Source of the DNA: Lepidostoma basale | Taxonomy: Eukaryota; Arthropoda; Insecta; Trichoptera; Lepidostomatidae | NCBI GenBank assembly: GCA_022606425.2 | Contig: JAHDVF020000512.1 | Coordinates: 1-64,000, forward strand | Direction of reading: 5' to 3' | DNA length: 64,000 nucleotides | In this document: piece after piece, positions 31,050 through 41,999 of the stretch | How the letters are laid out: every line of letters starts with the position of its first letter | Position numbering within the stretch: position 1 is the first letter of the stretch | Position numbers and translations under genes: made by a program | Notes under the pieces: generated by a model | Databases searched by the model: none | What the model saw: only the letters and a program-made list of their open reading frames with translations | Told to the model about the DNA's origin: nothing

Positions 31050-32255
31050 AATTTTACATTCAATGGACCGCTACTTTTTCTTTAAATTAATAAATAAAAG
31101 AATCATGGAAAATGTAAAGCCTATTTGTATAAAAACGTGGAATTATTATACTTTTCCTCTTGTTTTTCTTTCAATATATTATTATTGAAAGTATATAAGT
31201 CCATTAGGAGCTAAAAAACGTTTATTTTGTTTAACAATTACAATAATCATTAATACATTTTATAGTTGAACAGATATGAGCACTGGACATTACAAATATG
31301 CCAAGTATCAAAAAATAGTTTTTGATCCCAATTGGTGTTAAACATAACGGCCAATAACTGTCCAAAGGTACAAAGTTATAGAATGAGCGTTGTTCAAACG
31401 CAATCCTAGAATTACAACCGTGGAATATAAAATATGGAACAAAAAACAGTTTTAGGAATTTTTCTTTGCTTTGTGTTTAAACCACTTGGCACCAGCCTTT
31501 AATTATAATGGTAAAGATATCACCCAAGTTATTTAACATTTGCCAATATTTTTAAATTCATTCAAACACTATATCTCATAATAAATATCTTGAAACATAA
31601 AAAATGGATTAATTAGCAGTCATTAAACAAATATTCATTGGATCCGAGAAGTAATCATTTTAAGTTTTTAACCCTTAGAGGTTGACATGAAATGATGTAG
31701 GAATATTGAGTCCAATCTTTCTACATAAGAGAGACCGAGTGATGGTTAGTTAGTTTGTTAAACGGCATTAATAACGATATTTTTATGAATTAAAACACCG
31801 TTTTTTTCCACATTTGAAAAGTGAAAAAAAAGTGTTTAAATTCATAAAAAAATCGTAATTATGGAATTTTAAAATGTTAACAATTTAAATTTAAATGTTT
31901 TGTACATTTGATAATGCCTAAGACAAGTGAAATATGCCATTCACATTTAATACAATAAAACTTCTAGAATACCGTCATTTTCATTCGTATTATTTGTTTA
32001 ATTTGGAGTTTTGAATCATTGTTCAAGAAACAATAAATATGCCTCAAATTTATGGTAAAATGTTAATAAATTCATTAAAACCATATCTAATAATAATATG
32101 TCGATTTTATAAGTTCTCCGGTATTGAGTTATTTCTATAGATACTAAAAAATTGAAAGAAAATATTATTGCACGCGTAGATATGTAGGAACTGAATAACT
32201 AAAAACTAATCGAAGTACAAATGTAAGTAAGTACCGAAACTTTTTATTTGGCGTC
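31050..32255. other. AT-rich stretch with scraps of repeats
   Basis: 31690-31765 (plus) is a decayed LINE A tail. 31775-31870 is an inverted pair (TTTTTATGAATTAAAACAC / GTGTTTAAATTCATAAAAA) related to the S type. 31905-32010 is a Q repeat. The rest is unassigned. Confidence 0.45.
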
Positions 32256-32259
32256 ACGA

Positions 32260-32475
32260 ATTTCCCAGCCCAAAGCACCGGCGCTCGCTCCCCTCCCGCG
32301 GCTCATAGTTGAGGGTGCTCCCAGCCAGAATGGAATGATCAGTCTGGACCAAGCGCCGCCGGAGGACGGACGTTTTCTCGTCGGATTTTCCGAAGCTCCC
32401 GCGCACGAAACCGAATAGCTCCGAAGCCTCGAGGCAATGAATAAGTGAATGCTTTAGAGGCGGATTTATGAAAGG
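32260..32475 (+). promoter_or_regulatory. GC-rich island with Inr and DPE, candidate core promoter
   Basis: A GC-rich patch in strongly AT-rich DNA. TCAGTC at 32339-32344 fits the arthropod initiator, taking A at 32341 as +1. At +28 to +32 (32368-32372) lies GGACG, which fits the DPE consensus RGWYV at its exact required spacing. No TATA box is seen. It could serve a first non-coding exon of the chaoptin-like gene 24 kb downstream or a gene not visible here. Confidence 0.4.
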
Positions 32476-32792
32476 TGCGACAGATATTTTATTTGTTTGT
32501 TTTTCGCATGGAAAATTGTTTGAACTTCAAAGTGCTGGGTGGCTTTGTATGTAATAACATTGATGTCGTTAGCTCTGAAATTGTAACAAAAATAAATTTC
32601 AAATTTTGTTTATATATTATTTATTACAAGACCTTGCAAAAAATACTATGTTTTCGTTATTTTTTTGTAATTAAATTTAAAATGAAGTATATTTTAACTC
32701 TAATAAATTATAGATTTACATATATTTCATATTTTATAATACCAATACAATTACATTTCAATCGTTTTGTAAAATCTTAAAATCCTTACAAA

Positions 32793-33027
32793 TATCGCCT
32801 TTTTGCAAGAATAACGTGACATTTCCAAAATCAAATCCGCCGTGTTCAACATTATTTTCTACAAAACATGGTATTTTTAAAGTGAAAAATAGAGAATTTA
32901 TGAGGGAAAGAAACAACATAACAGTGGTATATTGTGTTGTGACGTTGTCTCTTTCAGTCGGGTATCTTGATTCATTTAAAAAAAAAAAAATTTCGAGGTA
33001 ACACGTTATTCTTGCAAATAGGCGATA
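32793..33027. mobile_element. MITE with 26-bp terminal inverted repeats
   Basis: The left end starts TATCGCCTTTTTGCAAGAAT and the inverted right end is the same with one difference over 26 bp. If TA is the duplicated target, the element is TCGCC...GGCGA, which suits a Tc1/mariner-type mover. No coding capacity. Confidence 0.7.
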
Positions 33028-33029
33028 TA

Positions 33030-34055
33030 TAAAATTATTACGAACCACCTTAGAAATTTAAAATGTAATCACAAAAAAGAAATATTTTTTTAAACATACT
33101 TAAAAACAAAAGTATGCAGACTTAATATTTTTTTTAATAAAAAAATATATACTAGTATATTAACATTTTTGGAATAATTGAATTGTTTTAAATTTCTAAA
33201 CAATATTTGTTTTTATCTTCAAATTAGAATAACGTACTCGTATTTAATTTCTTAAAATATTGCAAATATTTTTATGTCAAGTGTCAAAACTCGTAATACG
33301 ATTATTTTAACAAATAAATAACATATGTATAATAAAGTTGAAACCAGCAAAAAAAATCAATTGAAAATTATTATTTGAATTGGTTTTTTTTTAGTTTGTT
33401 TTTAGTAATTAAATGCCTTGACACATGACTTAACTATAACAAACTACTGCAAAATAAATAATAACTTTTTTCCTAGATACGTCTTTGGTGATTAAATCGA
33501 CCAATAACTGTTTAAGACACCCATAAAGAAAAATTAAATATATGTTCAATCCATCAAAGTGAAAATATTGAACTCTTTTATAATCGTGACAGTTTTTCTG
33601 TGAGTCACACAAAAGTGAAATATTTCATTTATTTAAGTGTACCGTGTGAACAAAAAATGTGTGAATGAGTTCTATGGACTACAGGGGGGTCAGAAAGTAC
33701 CCCCCCAATAGGACATGACAGCAAGAGCTGCTTGTGGCGTAAGTATAATCATTTTAAACCATTCAATTTTTTTTATACAAACAAGGTGTACGGAAATGTT
33801 TTTTTTTACGTATCTATCAAAAAGTTATTTAAGAATTTTTTATCACTGATTTTACTTTTGATTATCCTTGTAATAAAAAACAACATAATAATTAAAACAA
33901 CACACATAGCAAAGAAAGTGGTTATTGGTCAACTTTTTTTATCAAATTAAACATTTGAATTAACAAAAAAAAATCTTTGATAATAAGTCATTTCTTGGGG
34001 TTGAACATATTTAACACTTAATTAAACACTTTTTGTACTTGGTATACAACCACTT
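33030..34055. other. No gene recognised
   Basis: Very AT-rich. A short GC patch with GGGGGGTCAGAAAGTACCCC at about 33684-33704 forms a possible hairpin. Confidence 0.35.
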
Positions 34056-34059
34056 TATT

Positions 34060-34210
34060 TGTGAGGATGAGGGCCTACCGGTTTCGATCTATGCGAGCTT
34101 CCTCAGGGCTTTACACATACTGTATATGTAAAGTCCTGAAGAAGCTCGCATAGAGCAAAACCGGAAGGCCCCAATCCTCACAAATAAAGTGGTTGTATAT
34201 TTAGTACAAC
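34060..34210. repeat. Foldback repeat with two hammerhead-like arms
   Basis: Arms share CAACCACTTTATTTGTGAGG and its inverse. The right arm reads CTGAAGA, A, GCTC...GAGC, AAA, ACCGGA, A; the left arm, inverted, reads CTGAGGA, A, GCTC..., GAA, ACCGGT, A. Another GCGAAACCGGTC lies at 34247-34258. Confidence 0.6.
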
Positions 34211-34379
34211 AAGTTTTGATGCGTATAACAGAAGGTAGTAGTGATCTGGCGAAACCGGTCAAAGCTAGAATAACTGTATATATTGGATAATAAAGATTTT
34301 TCTTCTACGTTCGCCATACTTTGGGTTGTAGATGTTTTATTTGTCTTTTTTTAAATACGCTGTATATTGTCAACGCTAT

Positions 34380-34575
34380 GAAAATTACATATTAGACATG
34401 TTTCGGACAGCCAGTCCTTCTTCAGTGATACATATTATAATGATAGATATTTAAAATATTACAAAATTGTTTACAAATATGATCAATTTTTTTTTTTAAC
34501 TATGTATCTTTATAATATGTATCACTGAAGAAGGACTGGCTGTCCGAAACATGTCTGATATGTAGTTTTAATAGT
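34380..34575. repeat. Foldback repeat with two perfect hammerhead-like motifs
   Basis: 34395-34425 (minus) and 34525-34555 (plus) are identical in sense: CTGAAGA, A, GGAC-TGGCT-GTCC, GAA, ACATGT, C. The surrounding arms (AATATGTATCA outside, TGATATG beyond) are also inverted. This is the cleanest instance of the motif in the window. Confidence 0.7.
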
Positions 34576-34829
34576 ATTGTATATACAACGTATATAAAAA
34601 AAGAAAAGACAAATAATAAAGTTTTTTTATCTATGAATATTACATATTTTTTACTGGTGATAACGTTCATTATCTTTATTGTTTTATATTTTATGCGAGT
34701 GACAATTTACGCTTAGCTTGGACATTATAAAATATTACACTTATGTAAATAACATACAATCATATCCACAAGGTGTAACATATCACTCCTATTAAATATA
34801 ATGTAACTTTCTGACCTGTGGACATTTTA

Positions 34830-35345
34830 ATTAAAACAAATGAAAACGCATGTTTTCTAGAAATTTTAATATATTATAATTTATGGGAATGACATACTTC
34901 GCCTGTTTTAGGCATTATCAAATGATATATCACATTTGATAATGCCTTAGATAGGCGAAAAATGTTATTTATATAAATTATCATAACAATCTAACTCTTA
35001 CTTACTATGACGCCGTTTTCTCGGAAGGGTAAGCATAGAGGATGGACCGGCACACTGTTCTATCCTGACAACTTTCGCGCATCTTCTACATTCACACAAC
35101 GTGATATGCACGCTCGTCGATTGTTCCTACTTCGAACATGGCCGCCTTTCAGCAATCGATTAATTTGGTCATGCCTTGTCAAATTATAAACAAATTATAC
35201 ACAATTCATAGACAATCTATACACATTTTATAATTAAACATATTATAATTAAACTTCTAGAAAATAGACGTATTCATTCGTTTTAATTATTTTATGTGGA
35301 GTTTCACAGCATTTTTCAAGAAACAATAAAAAAGATCCGTTTTTA
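34830..35345. repeat. Repeat Q palindrome with a LINE A-related insertion
   Basis: Q arms occur at 34840-34985 and 35225-35340 (CATGTTTTCTAGAAATTTTAA and CTTCTAGAAAATAGACG). 35000-35180 (minus) is the diverged LINE A variant also at 27.6 kb. Confidence 0.6.
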
Positions 35346-35484
35346 TCAACATAATAAACTAGTTACAACCGTGAAATATACACGGGAGTAAAGATTTTCT
35401 ACCCTTTAAAAACTTGTTTTAATACAATCGTAATCATTAATAAGTATTTAAGTTAAACATTTCACAATTAACAATATTGAAGAG

Positions 35485-35640
35485 TTCTCTTTTTATTACT
35501 GTTAAAATTTTTAAAACAGTTATAATATCACAATTTCTTTTTATTCACTGAGAGTGTCGCGACAGCTGTTTCGCCAACCGATGCTGGCATCATCAGGTGT
35601 TACAATAAACGTAAAAGCTTATTGTAACACCTGTTAAGAT
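35485..35640 (-). repeat. Repeat P arm with intact hammerhead-like core
   Basis: On the minus strand 35561-35596 reads CTGATGA, T, a GCCAGC/GTTGGC hairpin, GAA, ACAGCTGT, C. All core positions fit except the one extra T after CTGATGA. Flanks TGTAACAC and GACACTCTCAGTG agree with other P copies. Confidence 0.65.
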
Positions 35641-35644
35641 TAGA

Positions 35645-36239
35645 TGTAAGCATTAAGCAGAAAACTTTATTAATGCAATGTGAAAGGCTATCAACTCAAT
35701 TGTCTACAAGAATTTGTAAACATTCAAAACGAAATGTTATTTATTATATAATATTTCTAAATATCATAATAGTTTTTAACGAAAAATTTAAATATATTTA
35801 ATTATTTATAATTAACATGTTTTATGAACATGTGTGTGGATAAGTATGTAAGTTTTTTTTATTATTATTTCCTACACTCAGCGCTACCCTTCGCCACAAA
35901 AGAGTACATAATACTTGTTATTATCTTTTGTATGGAAAGGGCCGTAGTATGCCAAGCTAAGCCAAGCCACACTGTTGACAGTTTTACAATGCCCTTAAGA
36001 AACGGGGCGGCTTATACCCCCCGACTGTCAAGCGGCTTAAACCTTAATAAAATCACACAATCTCTATATCTTTTTACTACTCTCAATCGTATTTTATACC
36101 CCGTTTCGTGACGCGCTGAGGATATTTATCGTAATCAATAGACCTACAAGGGACCACAATAATAAAAATATCCCGCATAGTAATGTCTGGTTATTCTGCT
36201 TTCCTATATGACTTTTTATGTATGGGCAGTCGAACTAGA
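35645..36239. other. No gene recognised
   Basis: AT-rich, with a patch at 35930-36110 of more balanced composition. No motif recognised. Confidence 0.35.
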
Positions 36240-36241
36240 TA

Positions 36242-37526
36242 TTAGGTCCTTACATATGAAATTGGCGTTTTGTATGGGAGGAACATAAAGTTGATTTTTT
36301 TTAAATATAATATATTTATTTAATCAAAGTATGTACCATTGCTATCTATGCACTTTTGCCATCTCATAGGTAGTTCATCGATCCCTTTACTAAAAAAACC
36401 ATTCGGACGGGAATCAATAAAATCTTTGAAGTCGGTTTGGACTGCCCCATCGGAGTTGAATTTTTTCCCTTGCAAGAAGTTATCCAAATTTCGAAAAAAA
36501 TAGTAATCTGTTAGGGCAAGGTCCGGAGAGTACGGTGGATGTCTTAGACATTCTAATTGAAGCTCTTCTAATTTGGTAGCCGTCTGTTGTGCAGTGTGTG
36601 GTCTAGCGTTATCATGAAGCAGCAGTGGCCTAGAGCGATTAACCAGCCTCGGTTGTTTAGCGGCTAGCTTTTCCATCATGGTTTGCAGTTGCTGACAATA
36701 GACATCTGCCGTAATCGTCTGGCCAGATTTAAGAAAGCTGTAGTGAACGACACCAGCACTAGTCCACCAAACGCTCACAAGTAACTTTTTTGGAGTCAAT
36801 TTTCGCTTGGGGCATGGTTTGGCTGGTTCGGCAGGGTTCAGCCATTGCGATGAGCGCTTCCGATTATCATACAGGATCCACTTTTCATCACAGGTAATGA
36901 TTCGATTCAAAATCCCTTCATTATTGTGCCGGTTGAGTAATACAACGCAGCAGTCAACGCGCGTTTGTTGATTTGCTTCACTCAATTCGTGAGGTACCCA
37001 CCTTTCAAGCCTTTTCACCTTCCCAATTTGCTTCAAGTGGATTAAAACAGTTTTATCACTAACACCGCAGCCTGCAGCTAACTCGGGCGTGGTTTGCGAT
37101 GGATCCGCTTCCACAATAGCCTTCAATTCTTCATTATCAACTTTGGTCTCCGGCCGTCCACGGGGCTTGTTCTGCAGGTCGAAATTTCCAGAACGAAACG
37201 TTGGAACCAAAAACGCACTGTGTTTTCTTTTGCGGCTCCGTCGCCATACACATCATTAATCCTTCGAGCCGTTTCTGCAGCACTGGTGCCACGGTGGAAC
37301 TCGTACTCGTAAATAACGCGATATTTCAAGTTTCCATTTTGTAAACTGAGTGACGCAAAGAAAAAAAACAATTGAGAAAAAAACAAATGAATTATAATTT
37401 TCGAAACACAAATACTTGAGTAAATAACTGTATAAATTTGAATTTGGAATTCCTAACCAAAGAGAAGATATTTGAGATCAAAGTTGCCAGTACGGCAAAA
37501 CGCCAATTTCATATGTAAGGACCTAA
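36242..37526 (-). mobile_element. mariner element (cecropia-like), 1285 bp
   Basis: Terminal inverted repeats of 30 bp are identical at both ends (starting TTAGGTCCTTACATATGAAA). TA dinucleotides flank at 36240-36241 and 37527-37528, the target duplication of Tc1/mariner elements. The length is typical of mariners. The encoded protein resembles the transposase part of human SETMAR, which places it near the cecropia group; that is from memory of the family, not a search. The perfect ends suggest recent insertion. Confidence 0.95.
36320..37345 (-). pseudogene. mariner transposase, frameshifted
   Basis: The upstream frame carries the first helix-turn-helix region (AAETARRINDVYG, NTVRFWFQRF). 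The downstream 296-codon frame carries GRPETKVDNEELKAI, WVPHELSE, the catalytic ITCDEKWILYDN (first D), LLLHDNARPHTAQQ (second D) and HPPYSPDLALTDYYFF (third D, D34D type). A one-base loss near 37193-37198 joins the two frames wrongly. The start may be damaged too: ATGGAAA at about 37335 is one base out of the upstream frame. The catalytic triad is intact. Confidence 0.9.
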
Positions 37527-37575
37527 TATTAACATAAACTAGCACTTTTTTAATATCATAATATTTAAAAAAAAA

Positions 37576-37945
37576 CTAACTTACCATCACGCCGTCTCCC
37601 CGAAGGGGTAGGCAGAAATAATGGACGGCCACACTTTTCTTTCCTGACATATTTCTCTCGATTCCTCAACATTCATACATCGTGTCAGCACACGCGTCGA
37701 TTTCTCTGACACCTCACATGGCCGACATTTAATATTTTATTTATTTGATCGTGCCGCGTTTTCCTCGGTTTTCCCCTATTTCTAGTTCCATTTACATCGT
37801 TAACAAAAAAAAAATATTCATTCTTTCTTCATTCATTCTTTCCATATGTCCAAACCATCTTAATGATCCTTTCATTATTTTGTTCATAACACCATCATTC
37901 GCACCGCATTCACTTCTTATATTTTTACTCGACACTATATCCCGC
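37576..37945 (-). mobile_element. LINE A 3' end
   Basis: Starts ACTTACCATCACGCC and has the hairpin region CCCCGAAGGGGTAGG, then the post-RT coding region to the TTTTACTCGACACTATATC area. Frames broken. Lies 50 bp right of the mariner. Confidence 0.75.
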
Positions 37946-37949
37946 ATAT

Positions 37950-38650
37950 CATAATATAAAAAGGCAAAAATCCAAATATGGTCATAAAAGAGTAAGTTAA
38001 TGTTTTGAATACAGGAGAGCGAGCAAAGAATACTTCGATTCTGTCCGACAGTAATTCTAAATGCACATGATGCGCATACCCGAGAACGTTTTTGGAGTAT
38101 TTTAAATAAAATAAATAAAAACAAAAGACTGTTTAGTGTTGTTAATTCTGAAATTTTATACATTAAACGTAAAAAAACTTATTAATGATTACGATTACAG
38201 TGAAACCAAAGTTTTTAAAGCGTAGAATTTTTTTACTTCCGTGAATATTTCACGGGTTGCAATTAGTTTTGTGTTATTTAACCGAAACTCGCATATTTGT
38301 TTAATGTAAGAAACGCCTGGAAGATAATAGTCTTAACGAGGAATATATTTAATCACAAGTATAACACCCAAAGTTTAGAAAGTTTGAATGGCCTGGGATT
38401 GAGTAGCGGAGAATTCAAAATGCCACAATCATCCGAAGTTTGAATAATACCCAGTTCAAACATATTCCCAAAGCAAGCTTTTTTGAAACAAAATACTTTA
38501 TACAATACAAACAAGGCAAGGTCCAAAAGTTTTTGACCTAAGGGTATCAACCTCTTTAGACCTGGCGTCTATTACACTGGGTCTAGATTGCTTAAGCGTT
38601 GAATATAAACATCTTATTTTCTTTTTATCCATATTTGCTGAGGGGTGGCC
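37950..38650. other. No gene recognised
   Basis: AT-rich; no supported features. Confidence 0.4.
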
Positions 38651-38654
38651 CAAC

Positions 38655-38800
38655 TTGTGCAGGTTAGTTGTTTGTAACCTGATGATGCCAACATAGGTTG
38701 ATAAAACTGCAGTCGCGACAATTTCATTAATTAATAAATTGTGATACGTGTTGTAACAATGTTGAAGTATCAAAGTCGGAAAAAATATTTAATAAATTAT
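38655..38800 (+). repeat. Repeat P copy with altered but still self-complementary block
   Basis: 38679-38714 reads CTGATGA, T, GCCAAC/GTTGAT hairpin, AAA, ACTGCAGT, C. Compared with the other P copies, ACAGCTGT has become ACTGCAGT: two changes that keep the block self-complementary. GAA has decayed to AAA. Confidence 0.6.
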
Positions 38801-38899
38801 CTACTCCATATTATAATAAATAATTAATACCATATGAATGAAATCGTACGTTTTGTAAAGGAGTTATTATATTTTGTGGGAATGGCATGTTCGCCTTGC

Positions 38900-39412
38900 T
38901 AAGACATGAGTTACATCCTTAAAAACCGGAAAATACCGATCAACCTGAAACGAAAAGTCTATGAAGCCTGCCAGTTCGTACTTCTGGTCTTGAAACTGTT
39001 ACACTGTCCAAACAAAGTGCCGAGAAACTACAGTGACCCAAAGAGCCATGGAAAAAGCCATGTTAGGAATAAGCCTAAGGACAGAGTCAGAAACGATACG
39101 GTGAGAGAAAAAACAAAGGTCACTGACATCATCCACCGGGTGGCGACTCTAAAATGGCAATGGGCAGGTCACATAGCCAGAAGTTCAGATGAAAAGTGGA
39201 CAAGAAGACTGCTGACTTGGAGACCGTGGACGGCAAAGAGAAGTGCAGGGCGACCGCAACTACGGTGGAAGGATGATCCGAACAGACACGTTGGAATAAC
39301 CTGGATGCAGTCTGCACAGGACAGAGTGACATGGAAGCGATTGGAGGAGGCCTTTGTCCAGGAGTGGACGGGAATAGGCTGAGGAAGAAAAAGAAGAAGA
39401 AGAAGAAGTAGA
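38900..39412 (+). pseudogene. RTE-like LINE C-terminal end
   Basis: A 158-codon frame encodes YILKNRKIPINLKRKVYEAC, then KDRVRNDTVREKTKVTDI, LKWQWAGHIARSSDEKWTRR, SAGRPQLRWKDD and WKRLEEAFVQEW. It is related to LINE E but distinct. The 3' end has GGATAGGCTGAGG-like sequence and an (AAG)n tail. The catalytic part is missing. Confidence 0.8.
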
Positions 39413-39414
39413 CA

Positions 39415-40130
39415 GTATCAATTGTATAAAAATTCTAAGAATCTGACGTTTTAATTCGTATATAAGATGTTATATTTTTATGTGTAAATATACGGTAACC
39501 AAATATTGAAAAAGTTTAATTTAGTGTTTTTTGATTGACGTGTTTCACGTTATCGGGCCATAAAACGTATATTATTATTACCTTTTACATGAATGCAAAA
39601 AAAAAATAGTTTGTGTATTGTGGTACGTTTAAGTAACTAATCACTTGGGTGATTTGATGCGATGGTGTAAGCGAGTAATGGAAAAAAATATCGGGAATTC
39701 GTAAAGCTATTTTATATGTTCCATATCGTGTAGGAGGTTAACCCTAGAAAGCAGTAGAAAATTCGTGTAAATTTACAATACTTTATGACTTAATTTACAA
39801 AACCCCTTTTCGCATTTTATTTACGAATTCCTAATACGTAATGCCTTTTTTCGTAAGGTCTCAAAAATTGATCGAACTCTAAATAGTAATTTGTAAAGTT
39901 TAAGCATAATGCTATCACATTAAATCGCTATTTGCCCACAAATTCTGTACCATAAAACCAACATTTTTAACGTTTTATATTATTTTCTTACAAATACGGG
40001 TATTAGTAGTATTTTGCCATAATAAAGTTAAATACAGTAAATTTTCGTTAAAGGTTAAATAACCTCTGATACCCTGCAAGTAAAATAAAAACGCCACATA
40101 AAAAAACCGTAAGAAATAAAAATCAACGCC
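39415..40130. other. No gene recognised
   Basis: AT-rich. GAAACACGTCA on the minus strand near 39531 resembles a hammerhead-type helix III block but the rest is absent. Confidence 0.35.
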
Positions 40131-40134
40131 CCCT

Positions 40135-40278
40135 TTTATCTAATTTCTTCAGACTTATTAGGGGATTCTTTGAGAACTCTGTTATCCTGAAGGTTGTTTT
40201 TAGAACCATCCTGCCTCTAGTGATGCCGGCGGGGAGATCAATCAAACTGCTGAACATGATTGGCTTGAAGATCGACAT
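40135..40278 (-). repeat. Repeat T fragment
   Basis: Minus-strand match to the T copy at 13.5 kb (TTCAGACTTATTAGGGGATTC, GTGATGCCGGCGGGGAGATC, AACTGCTGAACATGAT), with an internal gap near 40195. Confidence 0.55.
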
Positions 40279-40279
40279 T

Positions 40280-40520
40280 ATTCATTTTAAATAATGAAAA
40301 AAAAAAAACATTTTGATACAAAATTTCCTTATTATTATGTATTTAGTGTGCTTCCACTCGTGTTTAATTTCGACCGGTTTCGGCAGCTTACTGTCATCGT
40401 CTGGTGAAGTCATCTGCCATCTTCTCCCGAAACCGGTCCAACATGAATTCAAGTTGAAGCCCACTAAATACCTAATAATAAAGACATTTTGTATTTTTTT
40501 TTGTTTTCATCATTTAAAAT
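40280..40520. repeat. Foldback repeat with ACCGGT block
   Basis: Arms share TTTTAAATAATGAAAAAAA, ATTATTATGTATTTAGTG and their inverse. The left arm, inverted, has GCCGAAACCGGTCG; the right arm has CCCGAAACCGGTCC. Core letters before the hairpin are changed. Confidence 0.6.
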
Positions 40521-40599
40521 AAACTTCTACCAAGAAATTTCAATTAAAAATATAAATTATTATTCATTTTAATTTCACAATTTTCCATCGTTAATATTT

Positions 40600-40925
40600 G
40601 ATAATCTTTGGCGTTAATACTGTGTAATTTCTTATTGACGTTTTTTTATGTATTAAAACACTGTTTTTTTCAACTTTAAAGTTTATTTTCCTCGACATGT
40701 TTCGAATATTTTATACCTTCATTATCGTGGGAATGATATAAACTCAACTCTTTCTTCCGATGATGAAGGTTAGACCTTTGATACATGTTGAAAATATAAA
40801 ACAAAAAGTTAAGAGATTTTTATTTATTTAATTATTAATTCAAATACACACGCCACGCCTGCCCCTTGACTGCCTCAACGCCCCACCCCCCATTTACCTC
40901 TGGACCCGCTACTTTTTCAAATAAT
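40600..40925. repeat. S-type repeat, degenerate
   Basis: 40650-40800 holds GACATGTTTCGAATATTTTA (minus sense GAA-ACATGT-C) and a decayed partner arm (GATGATGAAGGTTAGACC). The rest is an unassigned C-rich patch. Confidence 0.45.
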
Positions 40926-40930
40926 GATTA

Positions 40931-41165
40931 ACGACCTTCGTGGCAGAGTGGTTACGAGCTCTGACTTCCATGCCGAAGGTCCTGGGTTCGATTCCCGGCG
41001 ATGGCAGTGTGGTTGTCACACTGTCTTTGGTCTGGTGTAGAATTCACGTGACAATAAAATGGCGATAGATTTGGCTACCTATCGCATGTCACGAGAATCG
41101 ATATAATACCTAAAAAATAAAAATTGTATACAGTAATTGGGTCCAAACGACCTGTTGTGTACACA
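40931..41165 (+). mobile_element. SINE C with alternative tail
   Basis: Head TGGCAGAGTGG (box A) and GGTTCGATTCC (box B). The 3' end is GTATACAGTAATTGG followed by GTCCAAACGACCTG and GTGTACAC, not the AAT tail. Confidence 0.8.
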
Positions 41166-41404
41166 AAAAAAAAAAAAATAATAATAATCATTCTTTGCCA
41201 TAAAACTTGGATACATGCCCATCTTAAAATGGAAAATGACTGCTGGAATGACTTGATTTATCAACTATATATTTCTTTTTGATCCGTTGAGATTTTAAAA
41301 CATATTGAAATATGCGATAGTAATATTCAGAAAATCAAATCACATCCGTTTATTTCATCAATTGACATTACAAAATTAAGGTTTAAGGCATCTATTGAGA
41401 ACGT

Positions 41405-41640
41405 TGTCGACCTTTGTGGCAGAGTGGCAAGAGCTCTGACTTTCATACAGAAGATCCCGGGTTCGATTTTAGGCGATGGTTGTGTTATTATCACACTGTC
41501 TTTGGTCTGATGTAGAATTCACGTGACAATAAAATTACGATAGATAGGCTACCTATCTATCACATGTCATGAGAATAAATATAATAGTTAAAATAAATTG
41601 TACACAGTAATTGGGGTCAAACGACCTATTGTATACAAGA
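41405..41640 (+). mobile_element. SINE C with alternative tail, second copy
   Basis: As the preceding copy, with TGGCAGAGTGG, GGTTCGATTTT and the ending ACAGTAATTGGGGTC, AAACGACCTATTGTATAC. The two lie in the same orientation, 240 bp apart. Confidence 0.75.
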
Positions 41641-41689
41641 AAAAAACCCAAAAAAAACTCAGGTAAAATAATATATTGTATATACGACA

Positions 41690-41835
41690 ATAGGAAGAGA
41701 AGATACTTTGAAAAGTCAAGAGTATTTGCCCACTGAATGTACTTTCACTAATATGAAAGACGTTGATCTCCGCGGAGACCGCGTTCAGTAATTTAATTGA
41801 TCTTCCCACCTGTGTCACCAAAGGCAGGTTGGTTC
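41690..41835 (+). repeat. Repeat T fragment
   Basis: Contains CAAGAGTATTTGCCCACTGA, CGTACTTTCAC-like and AATATGAAAGACGTTGATCT, matching the T frame (NMKDVDL) at 15.5 kb, then diverges. Confidence 0.55.
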
Positions 41836-41999
41836 TGGCGGCCGGTAGGTGAACAAGATTATTAAAAAATATGATTATATTATTGGAAATCAAAATGCAG
41901 AATAACTCCCTTAACAGCAACTGTAGTGTGTAAGGGTACATATTTATAAAATCAACTTGACCTTCAAAACAGATTTCTATAAATTTTAAGCCGTTATTT

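Noticed and set aside
32475..32780. 101-codon frame just after the GC island
   Set aside because: Composition is that of AT-rich random sequence (many F, I, Y, K); no conserved motif.
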